In this document: positions 1 to 8,051 of the stretch, in pieces | Position numbering within the stretch: the first letter of the stretch is position 1 | Layout of the letters: each line of letters begins with the position of its first letter | NCBI GenBank assembly: GCA_900548905.1 | Contig: URMK01000001.1 | Location: forward strand, 248,001 to 312,000 | DNA: 64,000 nt | Source: an uncultured Lachnospiraceae bacterium | GTDB lineage: Bacteria; Bacillota; Clostridia; Lachnospirales; Lachnospiraceae | Direction: 5' to 3' | The notes under the pieces: generated by a model | What the model was told of the DNA's origin: nothing | Seen by the model: the letters and a program-made list of their open reading frames with translations, nothing else | Database searches by the model: none | Made by a program: the position numbers and the translations under genes

Positions 1-1
1 T

Positions 2-841
2 TTTGGGTCCAATATGCTGATTTGTGTGGTGGAAAGGGATGGAAGCCATGACGTTATCATCCCGGACGGTAATACCATACTCCATGAGGGGGACTATATT
101 TCCGTCATTGTTCCCCCGGATAAAATGAAAGCCCTGTTCGCCAGTATCGGAATTGAAAGCAAGCTTATCCGGGATGTGATGATAGCGGGAGGCGGTACTC
201 TGGCCTACTATCTGGCCAGGATGCTCCTGGAATCCAAAATACAGGTGAAAATCATAGAAAATAACCGCGCCAGGTGCGATGAACTCAGCGAGCTTCTTCC
301 CAAGGCGATGATTATATACGGAGATGCTTCCGGTACGGATCTCCTCCGCGAGGAAGGGATTGAAAGCACCGATGCATTTATTTCCCTGACCGGACTGGAT
401 GAAGAGAATGTAATGCTTTCCTGTTATGTGGGAAGGGTTTCCAAGGCCAAAGTGATCACGAAGATCAATAAGATTAATTATGGCGGTATCATTGATAATT
501 TCGATATAGGAAGTGTTATCAGCCCCAAATATCTCACAGCGGAGCACATCATCAAATATGTGCGCGGCATGCAGAATTCCATGGGAAGCGCCGTGGAAGC
601 CGTGTACCGCCTTATCGATAATAAGGTGGAGGCGCTGGAATTCTCCGTAAAAAAGGATTCCAGGGTTCTGGATGTCCCCCTTTCCGCTCTGAAACTGAAA
701 AGCAATCTGCTTTTATGCAACATCGTCAGACGGGGAAAGTTTATCCTGCCCGGCGGCCAGGATACCATAAAAGCAGGAGATACGGTTATTGTGGTAACCA
801 CCCATAAAGGTCTGGACGACATAGAAGATATACTTGCCTAG
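2..841 (+). CDS. trkA: Trk potassium uptake regulator TrkA, C-terminal part (5' truncated by window)
   Basis: The frame is open from base 2, so the gene begins upstream; the first ATG at 14 is probably internal. About 279 residues are visible: the end of a first TrkA-C (RCK_C) domain, then a second NAD-binding RCK_N domain starting near DVMIAGGGTLAYYLA (Rossmann GxGxxA-like glycines) and a final RCK_C domain. TrkA is a peripheral cytoplasmic protein that binds NAD(H)/nucleotides and gates the TrkH potassium channel subunit. The trkH gene follows 16 bases later, the usual operon order. The stop codon overlaps the start of the trkH ribosome-binding site. Confidence 0.9.
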   Translation, partial: FGSNMLICVVERDGSHDVIIPDGNTILHEGDYISVIVPPDKMKALFASIGIESKLIRDVMIAGGGTLAYYLARMLLESKIQVKIIENNRARCDELSELLPKAMIIYGDASGTDLLREEGIESTDAFISLTGLDEENVMLSCYVGRVSKAKVITKINKINYGGIIDNFDIGSVISPKYLTAEHIIKYVRGMQNSMGSAVEAVYRLIDNKVEALEFSVKKDSRVLDVPLSALKLKSNLLLCNIVRRGKFILPGGQDTIKAGDTVIVVTTHKGLDDIEDILA

Positions 842-857
842 AAGGAGCATACGTACC

Positions 858-2294
858 ATGAATTACAAATGTATTAGCTATATACTTGGCTGGATTCTCA
901 AGGTGGAGGGTGTGTTCCTGTTCCTTCCGCTGGCGGTGTCTCTTCTTTACCGGGAAAAGACATGGCCGGTTTTTCTGGCATGTGCGCTGCTGTCCCTTGT
1001 CCTTGGGACAGCTCTTTCCTTCAAAAGACCTGAAAATATCCAGTTTTATGCAAGAGAGGGATATGTGGGGGTCGCACTGGGCTGGATTGTCATGAGCCTG
1101 GTGGGAGCGCTGCCTTTTTATTTTTCGGGGGAAATCCCCAGTTTTACCGATTCGCTGTTTGAAATCATATCCGGTTTTACAACAACCGGCGCCAGCATCC
1201 TGCTCCGGGTTGAGGATCTATCCAACGGGATCCTGTTCTGGCGGAGCTTTTCCCACTGGATAGGGGGAATGGGGGTTCTGGTATTCGTGCTTCAGATCCT
1301 GCCCATGTCCAGCGGCCAGACTATGCATCTGATGCGTGCGGAAAGCCCCGGGCCTTCCGTAAGCAAGCTGGTGCCCAGGGTGAGGACCACCGCTTTTTTT
1401 CTGTATGGGATATATGTGATGCTGACGGTGCTGGAAATCATCCTGCTTCTGATAGGCAGGATGCCCATGTTTGACGCGGTCTGTACGGCCTTCGGGACTG
1501 CGGGTACCGGCGGGTTCGGAATCCGTTCGGACAGCATTGCAGGCTACAGCCCGTATGTGCAGATAGTAGTCACCATTTTCATGATGCTGTTCGGAACTAA
1601 TTTTGCATTTTATTACCTGCTCCTGGTGAGAAAGCTGAAGGATGCTTTCTGTATGGAGGAAGTGAAGCTTTATTTTGGAATCTTCGCCGCCGCCACGCTT
1701 CTGATCGCCATAAATATCCTTTCCCAGATAGGAAACGTGGGCGACAGCCTGCGGCATGCGGCTTTCCAGGTGGCTTCCATTATGACCACCACCGGATTTG
1801 CCACGGCGGATTTTGATAAGTGGCCGGAGTTTTCCAGGACACTGCTTGTCCTGCTTATGTTCGTGGGTGCCTGTGCGGGCAGCACCGGCGGCGGTATCAA
1901 GGTTTCCAGGATCCTGATGTACATGAAGACCATTAAAAAGGAACTGGCTATCCTGATACATCCCAGAAGCGTTAAGGTAGTGCTGATGGATGGTAAAAAA
2001 CTGGATCATCCCATTGTCAGGGCGGCAAATATATTCCTGATTTCCTATGCGGGAATCCTTTTGGCATCCATTCTTCTGCTGACAATCGACAATTTTGACT
2101 TTACCACGAATGTGACTGCGGTGATATCCGCACTCAATAACATCGGGCCTGGGCTTTCCCTGGTGGGGCCTGCGGGAAATTTTGCATTTTTCTCCGGCTT
2201 TTCCAAGTACGTGCTGATGTTTGACATGCTTGCGGGACGTCTGGAAATATTCCCGATGCTGCTTTTGTTCGTACCTTACACCTGGAAAAAATAG
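858..2294 (+). CDS. trkH: Trk-type potassium channel subunit TrkH
   Basis: A polytopic membrane protein of 478 residues in the SKT superfamily of K+ uptake channels. The four P-loop filter signatures are visible in order: TTTGAS, AGTGGFG, TTTGFA and NNIGPG. Each supplies the glycine of the K+ selectivity filter. I place the start at the ATG at 858, preceded by GAAGGAG at 841-847, although the frame is open to a TTG at 834. Together with trkA just upstream it forms the membrane and regulatory halves of one K+ uptake system. The length is normal for TrkH/TrkG. KtrB is a related family but is usually shorter. Confidence 0.93.
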   Translation: MNYKCISYILGWILKVEGVFLFLPLAVSLLYREKTWPVFLACALLSLVLGTALSFKRPENIQFYAREGYVGVALGWIVMSLVGALPFYFSGEIPSFTDSLFEIISGFTTTGASILLRVEDLSNGILFWRSFSHWIGGMGVLVFVLQILPMSSGQTMHLMRAESPGPSVSKLVPRVRTTAFFLYGIYVMLTVLEIILLLIGRMPMFDAVCTAFGTAGTGGFGIRSDSIAGYSPYVQIVVTIFMMLFGTNFAFYYLLLVRKLKDAFCMEEVKLYFGIFAAATLLIAINILSQIGNVGDSLRHAAFQVASIMTTTGFATADFDKWPEFSRTLLVLLMFVGACAGSTGGGIKVSRILMYMKTIKKELAILIHPRSVKVVLMDGKKLDHPIVRAANIFLISYAGILLASILLLTIDNFDFTTNVTAVISALNNIGPGLSLVGPAGNFAFFSGFSKYVLMFDMLAGRLEIFPMLLLFVPYTWKK

Positions 2295-2295
2295 A

Positions 2296-2325
2296 TTGCA
2301 TATTACGGGTAAAGAATGCTATAAT
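2296..2325 (+). promoter_or_regulatory. SigA-type promoter for the HPt gene
   Basis: TTGCAT (2296-2301), an 18-base spacer, then TATAAT (2320-2325) with an extended -10 TG one base before it. It begins two bases after the trkH stop and reads into the HPt/HD-GYP pair, so this pair probably has its own transcription start. Confidence 0.6.
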
Positions 2326-2385
2326 TTGTTTATCGTGAAATTATAGGACAGTCTGCTTGGGAAGGCTTGAATTAAAGGGGAAAAC

Positions 2386-2739
2386 ATGAACGAAGAAAAT
2401 AAAAAACTGCTCCTGGAGGCCGGTGTGGATTTGGACAGAACCATGGAGCGTTTCATGAACAACGAAGGATTATATCTGAAGTTCCTGAAGCGTTTCCCGG
2501 ACGATCCCAACTACGTACAGATGAAGGAGAACATAGAAAATAAGCAGTATGATGAAGCGTTCAAGAACGCTCATACGTTAAAAGGTCTTTCCGGGAACCT
2601 GGGATTGGAGCCTTTCTACAAAACGATTTCTGAACTGACGGAACAGCTGAGAAATCGGAACCTTGACCATCTGGAAGAATCGATGAAAGAAGCTGAGGAA
2701 GTTTACGGAATGCTGATACAGAAGATTAGTCGGCTCTAG
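2386..2739 (+). CDS. Stand-alone HPt (histidine phosphotransfer) domain protein
   Basis: A 117-residue soluble, all-helical protein with the HPt signature HTLKGLSGNLG; the phospho-accepting histidine would be His63. It has no kinase or receiver domain, so it can only relay phosphate between other proteins. RBS AAAGGGGA precedes the ATG. The next gene, 34 bases downstream, encodes a receiver-HD-GYP protein, the most obvious partner. No histidine kinase is present in the window. Function as a phosphorelay intermediate is inferred from the family. Confidence 0.82.
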   Translation: MNEENKKLLLEAGVDLDRTMERFMNNEGLYLKFLKRFPDDPNYVQMKENIENKQYDEAFKNAHTLKGLSGNLGLEPFYKTISELTEQLRNRNLDHLEESMKEAEEVYGMLIQKISRL

Positions 2740-2773
2740 GGTACAGAGGAGTCTGCGGGAAAGGTATAGAGAC

Positions 2774-3841
2774 GTGAAAGATAGGATACTTGTTGTCGAT
2801 GACATGGAAATGAACCGGGAGATACTGAAAGGTATCTTTGAGGAGGATTATGAGGTAATTCTGGCGGGAAACGGCAGAGAGGCAGTGGAATATATCAATA
2901 ACAACCGGGGAAAGCTTGCTGCAATTCTGCTGGATATTGTCATGCCGGAGATGGATGGCTTCGGGGTGCTGGATTATATGCATGAGCAGCATTTGATGAT
3001 GTCTGTCCCCGTCATACTGATTACCAGTGATACGTCCAGTGAATCCAGAAAAAGAGGGTATGATCTGGGTGTGTCCGATATTGTGTCCAAGCCTTTTGAG
3101 GTCCCTATTGTAAGAAGGCGTGTCAGCAATCTGGTGGATCTGTACCATCATAAGAACAACCTGGAAGCAATGGTGGAAAAGCAGACGGAGGAGATCAAGG
3201 AAAAGAACCGGGAACTGACGGAGATGAATTACCATATCATCGATACGTTGGGTACTATCGTGGAATTCCGGAGCATGGAATCCGGAAACCATATTTACAG
3301 GGTGCGTTCCTTCACCGCCATACTTTTAAAATATGTTATCAAATACTATCCTGAATATGGCATGACGGAGGATATGGCAGACATCATTTCCCATGCGTCC
3401 ACCATGCATGACGTGGGGAAGATAACGGTGCCGGACTCCATTCTTTTAAAACCGGGAAAGCTGACGCAGGAAGAGTTTGAACTGATGAAAACCCACACCA
3501 CCAAGGGTGCGGAGATCATTAAGGAAATCTTTGTTACGGATAACCGGATATTCAAGGATTATTGTTATAACATAGCGCTGAGCCACCATGAAAAATGGGA
3601 CGGAAGAGGATATCCCCAGGGATTGAAGGAAGATGAAATCCCGCTGGCAGCCCAGGTGGTTTCCATTGCGGACGTATATGATGCTCTTGTGAGTGACCGT
3701 GTGTATAAGCCGGCTTTCTCTTACGATGTGGCCTATCAGATGATACTGGACGGGGAATGCGGCCAGTTTAATCCCAAGCTGATGGACTGCTTCCGGATGG
3801 CGCGGAAGGAATTCGAGCAAAAAGCAAAAGAACTGCAATAA
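2774..3841 (+). CDS. Response regulator with HD-GYP phosphodiesterase domain
   Basis: 355 residues. An N-terminal receiver domain (about 1-125) has phospho-acceptor Asp54 in LLDIVMPEMDG. A coiled-coil linker around 130-160 is rich in Glu and Lys. The C-terminal HD-GYP domain has HDVGK (metal-binding HD pair) and HHEKWDGRGYP (GYP signature). HD-GYP proteins hydrolyse cyclic di-GMP or related dinucleotides in the cytoplasm. The start is GTG at 2774 with a weak ribosome site; no better start is visible. Next to a stand-alone HPt protein, it suggests a phosphorelay controlling cyclic-dinucleotide turnover. Confidence 0.88.
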   Translation: MKDRILVVDDMEMNREILKGIFEEDYEVILAGNGREAVEYINNNRGKLAAILLDIVMPEMDGFGVLDYMHEQHLMMSVPVILITSDTSSESRKRGYDLGVSDIVSKPFEVPIVRRRVSNLVDLYHHKNNLEAMVEKQTEEIKEKNRELTEMNYHIIDTLGTIVEFRSMESGNHIYRVRSFTAILLKYVIKYYPEYGMTEDMADIISHASTMHDVGKITVPDSILLKPGKLTQEEFELMKTHTTKGAEIIKEIFVTDNRIFKDYCYNIALSHHEKWDGRGYPQGLKEDEIPLAAQVVSIADVYDALVSDRVYKPAFSYDVAYQMILDGECGQFNPKLMDCFRMARKEFEQKAKELQ

Positions 3842-3868
3842 GATACGAGACGGAATGAGAGGTTAGTA

Positions 3869-4564
3869 ATGAAGAGAATATTACTGAAATTAAGCGGGGA
3901 AGCCCTTGCAGGAAACGAAAAGCAAGGCTTTCATGAGGACACCGTAAGAAAGGTGGCTCTTCAGATAAAGCAGCTGACGGAGGACGGTGTCCAGGTAGGC
4001 GTGGTTATCGGGGGCGGCAATTTCTGGAGAGGGCGCACCAGCAAGAACATCGACAGGACAAAAGCGGACCAGATTGGTATGCTTGCCACCATAATGAACT
4101 GCATATATGTTTCGGAAATCTGCCGTTCGGAAGGTATGCAGACAGCGGTTCTCACCCCCTTTGAATGCGGTTCCTTCACCAAGCTTTTTTCCAAAGACAG
4201 GGCAAGCAAGTATTTTGAAAAAGGAATGGTGGTTTTCTTTGCGGGAGGCACAGGCCATCCTTATTTCTCAACAGATACCGGCGTTGTGCTCCGGGCAATC
4301 GAAGTGGAAGCGGAGGTAATCCTGCTGGCTAAAGCTATTGACGGCGTATACAGCGACGATCCTAAGACCAATCCGGCGGCGGTGAAATATTCGGAGGTTA
4401 CTATCCATGAGGTGATTGCGAAGAACCTTCAGGTAGTGGATATGACGGCGTCTATTCTTGCCAGGGATAACAGGATGCCCATGTGGGTTTTCGGCCTTAA
4501 TGAAGAGAACAGTATTGTAAATACCGTAAAAGGAAAGTTTAACGGAACCAAGGTTACCGTATAA
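3869..4564 (+). CDS. pyrH: UMP kinase
   Basis: A 231-residue cytosolic amino-acid-kinase-fold enzyme phosphorylating UMP to UDP in pyrimidine nucleotide synthesis; in bacteria it is hexameric and controlled by GTP and UTP. Visible family motifs are LKLSGEALAG at the N terminus, GGGNFWRG (phosphate-binding glycines) and the DGVYSDDPKTNP segment. RBS GAGAGG lies upstream of the ATG. frr follows, the classic pyrH-frr pair. It opens the pyrH-frr-uppS-cdsA-dxr-rseP series. Confidence 0.96.
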   Translation: MKRILLKLSGEALAGNEKQGFHEDTVRKVALQIKQLTEDGVQVGVVIGGGNFWRGRTSKNIDRTKADQIGMLATIMNCIYVSEICRSEGMQTAVLTPFECGSFTKLFSKDRASKYFEKGMVVFFAGGTGHPYFSTDTGVVLRAIEVEAEVILLAKAIDGVYSDDPKTNPAAVKYSEVTIHEVIAKNLQVVDMTASILARDNRMPMWVFGLNEENSIVNTVKGKFNGTKVTV

Positions 4565-4569
4565 ACAAT

Positions 4570-4593
4570 GGATGCCGCGCCTTGCGGGCATCC
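4570..4593 (+). other. Hairpin between pyrH and frr
   Basis: Inverted repeat GGATGCC (4570-4576) / GGCATCC (4587-4593), with three further inner pairs possible. No T-run follows, so it is not a standard terminator. It could be an RNA-stability or processing element separating pyrH from frr. Confidence 0.4.
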
Positions 4594-4625
4594 TTAAGCG
4601 AATAAGAATCAGGGAGGAAATTTCG

Positions 4626-5177
4626 ATGAACGAAAAATTACAGCAGTTCGACACCAAAATGACAAAGGCTTATGATTTTCTTGCTGCAGATTTTGCCACG
4701 ATCCGTGCGGGACGTGCCAATCCCCACATTCTGGACAAAATTAAAGTGAATTATTACGGTACGCCTACCCCCATCCAGCAGGTGGGAAATATTACGGTTC
4801 CGGAACCGAGGATGATTCAGATCGCACCCTGGGAAAAATCCCTGATCAAAGAAATCGAGAAGGCTCTTATGGCTTCCGATGTGGGAATTACCCCTTCCAA
4901 TGACGGTAATGTAATCCGTCTGGTGATTCCGGAGCTTACCGAGGAACGAAGAAAAGACCTCGTTAAGGAAGTGAAGAAAAAAGGTGAGGAAGGTAAGGTG
5001 GCTGTCCGCAATATCCGCAGAGACGGCAACGACTACTTCAAAAAACTGGCAAAAGAAGATGTTTCCGAGGATGAAATCAAGGAGTTGGAGAGTTCCCTTC
5101 AGAAGCTTACAGACAAGTATGTCAAAGATATCGAAAAGCTTGTGGAAGAAAAATCCAAAGAAATTCTTACCGTATAA
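4626..5177 (+). CDS. frr: Ribosome recycling factor
   Basis: 183 residues. RRF works with EF-G to split post-termination ribosomes. Conserved segments seen are IRAGRANP near residue 30, and PAPWEKS-like IAPWEKSLIKEIEKA, followed by a Lys/Glu-rich helical C-terminal domain. I chose the ATG at 4626 because AGGGAGGAAAT sits just before it; the frame is open 18 codons further upstream but with no ribosome site and no family similarity. A likely terminator follows at 5197. Confidence 0.96.
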   Translation: MNEKLQQFDTKMTKAYDFLAADFATIRAGRANPHILDKIKVNYYGTPTPIQQVGNITVPEPRMIQIAPWEKSLIKEIEKALMASDVGITPSNDGNVIRLVIPELTEERRKDLVKEVKKKGEEGKVAVRNIRRDGNDYFKKLAKEDVSEDEIKELESSLQKLTDKYVKDIEKLVEEKSKEILTV

Positions 5178-5196
5178 AAGCTATCAGAATAAAGAG

Positions 5197-5227
5197 GGGG
5201 CAGGCGTTTCTTGGCTTGTCCCTTTTT
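5197..5227 (+). terminator. Probable intrinsic terminator after frr
   Basis: GGGGCAGGC (5197-5205) can pair with GCTTGTCCC (two G-U wobbles), followed at once by a TTTTT run. It ends the pyrH-frr unit, or attenuates reading into uppS. Confidence 0.6.
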
Positions 5228-5307
5228 CCCGGTTACAGAGGATAAAATAAAGCTACCAACTTTTGGATTTGCGTCTGCGGGTAAGCTGTGGACAGAAGGG
5301 GTAAAGT

Positions 5308-6015
5308 ATGAACGTACCGAATCATGTGGCAATTATTTTGGATGGAAACGGCAGGTGGGCCAAGGCAAAGGGAATGCCCAGAAATTATGGGCATGTGCAG
5401 GGGGCCAAAACAGTGGAGGTTATTTGCGAGGAGGCGTACCGGATGGGGATCCGGTACCTTACGGTATATGCTTTTTCCACAGAGAACTGGAAACGTCCCG
5501 CGGATGAGGTGGATGCTCTGATGAAGCTTCTGCGTAATTATATGAAAACCTGCCTGAAAACAGCGGCCAAGAATAACATGTGCGTCCGGGTTATCGGAGA
5601 CAAAAGCGGTCTGGATGAAGATATCCGCACCCGGATTGAACAGCTGGAGGAAGCCACCAAAGACAATACCGGCCTTCATTTCCAAATCGCTCTGAATTAT
5701 GGCGGCAGGGATGAGCTGCGCAGGGCCTTCGGCCGGCTGGCCGCCCGGGCGGCCGCGGGAGAACTGGATCCGGCTTCCCTGACGGAGGAGGATATCGGCA
5801 ATGCCCTGGATACGGCGGGGCTGCCCGATCCGGATCTGCTGATCCGTACCTGCAATGAACAGCGGCTGTCCAATTTCCTGCTGTGGCAGCTGGCTTATAC
5901 GGAATTTTATATTTCATCTGTTCCGTGGCCGGATTTTACAAAAGAAGAATTGGTAAAAGCTGTTGAAGCATATAATCATAGAGACAGAAGATTCGGGCTG
6001 GTGACGGGAGGATGA
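5308..6015 (+). CDS. uppS: Undecaprenyl diphosphate synthase (cis-prenyltransferase)
   Basis: 235 residues. It elongates farnesyl diphosphate with isopentenyl diphosphate in cis to make C55 undecaprenyl diphosphate, the lipid carrier for peptidoglycan. The N-terminal PNHVAIILDGNGRWA motif with catalytic Asp12 and the C-terminal EQRLSNFLLWQLAYTEFYI block are clear. The usual RTSGEQRLSN segment reads RTCNEQRLSN here, an unusual substitution that keeps the conserved Glu. It sits three bases before cdsA, as in most Firmicutes. Confidence 0.95.
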   Translation: MNVPNHVAIILDGNGRWAKAKGMPRNYGHVQGAKTVEVICEEAYRMGIRYLTVYAFSTENWKRPADEVDALMKLLRNYMKTCLKTAAKNNMCVRVIGDKSGLDEDIRTRIEQLEEATKDNTGLHFQIALNYGGRDELRRAFGRLAARAAAGELDPASLTEEDIGNALDTAGLPDPDLLIRTCNEQRLSNFLLWQLAYTEFYISSVPWPDFTKEELVKAVEAYNHRDRRFGLVTGG

Positions 6016-6018
6016 TTT

Positions 6019-6846
6019 ATGTTTGGTAAAAGATTGATGAGCAGTGTAGTTCTGGTAATCCTGGCTCTTTTTCTGCTTTTGACCGGAGGAGGGATTCTCG
6101 CTTTGGGAATGCTGATCCTGTCCCTGATCGCGTTCCGGGAGCTGACAAAGGCCTGCGGAGTGATCGAAGCCGGACAAAAGAACAACGCGCTGGAGGGAGT
6201 GGGCTATGCAGGAATTGTCCTGTATTACCTGGTGGTATACGGCATCAGGGATCCGGTATACTGGATGGGGATGCTGGCAGTGATTTTCCTGGGGCTGATG
6301 TTTGTATATGTGTTCTCCTTTCCCAAATTCAAAGCGGAGCAGGTAATGACCACTTTTTTCTGTTCCTTTTATGCACCGGTGCTGTTTACTTTTATATTCC
6401 TCACCAGGAACCTGCCTAATGGCGTGTATATGGTATGGATGATATTTATCAGCTCCTGGATCTGCGATACCTGTGCTTATCTTGTGGGAATGGCTGTCGG
6501 AAAGCACAAGCTTGCGCCGATACTGAGCCCTAAGAAATCCATAGAAGGGGCCATAGGAGGTGTGGTTGGCGCCGGGCTGGTGGGAGCCCTTTTCGGCTTC
6601 CTGGTATTGGAAAACGTATTCGCGGATCAGAATATTACCTGGATAGCGGCTGTTATCTGCGCCGCCGGTGCCGTGATTTCTCAGGTGGGGGATTTGGCGG
6701 CTTCAGGAATCAAGAGGAACCATAATATCAAGGATTATGGAAAGCTGATTCCGGGGCACGGCGGGATCATGGATCGGTTTGACAGTGTCCTGTTTACTGC
6801 GCCTATCATATATTATCTGGCCATACTTTTGATACGGTTTGAATAA
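6019..6846 (+). CDS. cdsA: Phosphatidate cytidylyltransferase
   Basis: A 275-residue polytopic membrane enzyme forming CDP-diacylglycerol from phosphatidate and CTP, the branch point to phosphatidylglycerol and cardiolipin. The C-terminal CDS signature is present: SQVGDLAASGIKR then GKLIPGHGGIMDRFDS, whose acidic residues bind metals. RBS GGGAGG overlaps the end of uppS, and the two genes are almost certainly co-transcribed. Confidence 0.95.
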   Translation: MFGKRLMSSVVLVILALFLLLTGGGILALGMLILSLIAFRELTKACGVIEAGQKNNALEGVGYAGIVLYYLVVYGIRDPVYWMGMLAVIFLGLMFVYVFSFPKFKAEQVMTTFFCSFYAPVLFTFIFLTRNLPNGVYMVWMIFISSWICDTCAYLVGMAVGKHKLAPILSPKKSIEGAIGGVVGAGLVGALFGFLVLENVFADQNITWIAAVICAAGAVISQVGDLAASGIKRNHNIKDYGKLIPGHGGIMDRFDSVLFTAPIIYYLAILLIRFE

Positions 6847-6852
6847 AGGGGC

Positions 6853-6879
6853 GTAACGGCTCAATACCATCACAGTTAC
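6853..6879 (+). repeat. Small inverted repeat, GTAAC...GTTAC type
   Basis: GTAACGGCTCA at the left and TCACAGTTAC at the right of a 27-base element in the cdsA-dxr gap. Similar elements occur at 46163-46192 and 54571-54596. The right end TCACAGTTACA is identical over 11 bases to the one at 54586-54596. Confidence 0.4.
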
Positions 6880-6893
6880 AAAGGAGCTTACGA

Positions 6894-8051
6894 ATGAAAA
6901 AAATAGCAATTCTCGGTTCAACAGGTTCCATCGGAACCCAGACACTGGAAATTGTCCGGGATAATCCGGATTTACAGGTGACGGGGCTGGCAGCCGGCAG
7001 CAATGCGCTGCTGATGGAAAAGCAGATAAGGGAGTTTAAGCCGCAGCTGGCGGTTATGTGGAGCGAAGCCGCGGCGAAGGAATTACAGGGGCGTGTGGCG
7101 GATCTTCCCGTTAAGGTGCGAAGCGGCATGGAAGGGCTTCTGGAGCTGTCGGTTATGGAGGATATGGACACCCTGGTAACAGCCATTGTGGGCATGATTG
7201 GGATCCGCCCCACCATTGCAGCTATTGAAAGCGGTAAAACCATTGCGCTTGCCAACAAAGAGACTCTGGTGACGGCGGGACATCTGATTATGCCGCTGGC
7301 CCGAAAGCATGGGGTGTCAATCCTGCCTGTGGACAGTGAACACAGCGCAATCTTCCAGTCTATGAACGGGGAAGCGCGATCCGGTGTTTCCAGGCTGTGG
7401 CTTACCGCATCAGGCGGTCCCTTCCGGGGAAAGAAAAGGGAGGAACTGGCAGGAATGCGTGCGGAGGATGCCCTGAAGCATCCCAACTGGTCCATGGGGC
7501 GTAAGATTACCGTGGATTCCGCCAGTCTGGTGAACAAAGCGCTTGAAGTTATGGAAGCCAGATGGCTGTTTGATGTGGATCTGGATCGCATTGAAGTGCT
7601 GGTACATCCCCAAAGCATTATTCATTCCATGGTGGAATATACGGACGGGGCGGTGATTGCCCAGCTTGGCATGCCTGATATGAAACTGCCTATCCAGTAT
7701 GCGCTTTTTTACCCGGAAAGAAGGCCGATGCCGGGAGAACGGGTGGACTTTTTCCAACTGGGCCGGATTACTTTTGAAAAGCCGGACAGAGATACCTTTG
7801 CCGGACTGGATCTGGGGATGAGGGCTGCGAAAGCGGGGGGAAGTATGCCCACCGTGTTCAATGCCGCCAATGAAAAAGCAGTGGCCCTGTTTCTGGACCA
7901 CAGCATCGGATTCCTGGAAATTCCCGAGCTGATTCAAAAATGTATGAATCATCACCGGGTAATTGAGAATCCTAATGTCAATGAGATTCTGCAAACTGAG
8001 GCAGAAACTTACGAATATATCGAGCATATAAAGGAGAATGGAAGCAATTGA
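6894..8051 (+). CDS. dxr: 1-deoxy-D-xylulose 5-phosphate reductoisomerase
   Basis: 385 residues. It catalyses the second step of the MEP isoprenoid pathway, NADPH-dependent conversion of DXP to MEP, in the cytosol. Motifs: NADPH-binding GSTGSIGTQTLEIV at the N terminus, ANKETLVTAG, and the metal/active-site PVDSEHSAIFQ segment. RBS AAAGGAGC lies just upstream. The stop codon overlaps the TTG start of rseP by four bases, so translation is probably coupled. ispG at 16.3 kb and dxs at 62.7 kb belong to the same pathway. Confidence 0.96.
   Translation: MKKIAILGSTGSIGTQTLEIVRDNPDLQVTGLAAGSNALLMEKQIREFKPQLAVMWSEAAAKELQGRVADLPVKVRSGMEGLLELSVMEDMDTLVTAIVGMIGIRPTIAAIESGKTIALANKETLVTAGHLIMPLARKHGVSILPVDSEHSAIFQSMNGEARSGVSRLWLTASGGPFRGKKREELAGMRAEDALKHPNWSMGRKITVDSASLVNKALEVMEARWLFDVDLDRIEVLVHPQSIIHSMVEYTDGAVIAQLGMPDMKLPIQYALFYPERRPMPGERVDFFQLGRITFEKPDRDTFAGLDLGMRAAKAGGSMPTVFNAANEKAVALFLDHSIGFLEIPELIQKCMNHHRVIENPNVNEILQTEAETYEYIEHIKENGSN

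Noticed and set aside
573..600. ATGGGAAGCGCCGTGGAAGCC in trkA as a further 18-bp repeat copy
   Set aside because: It encodes the conserved NSMGSAVEA segment of TrkA proteins, so the resemblance is explained by protein conservation.
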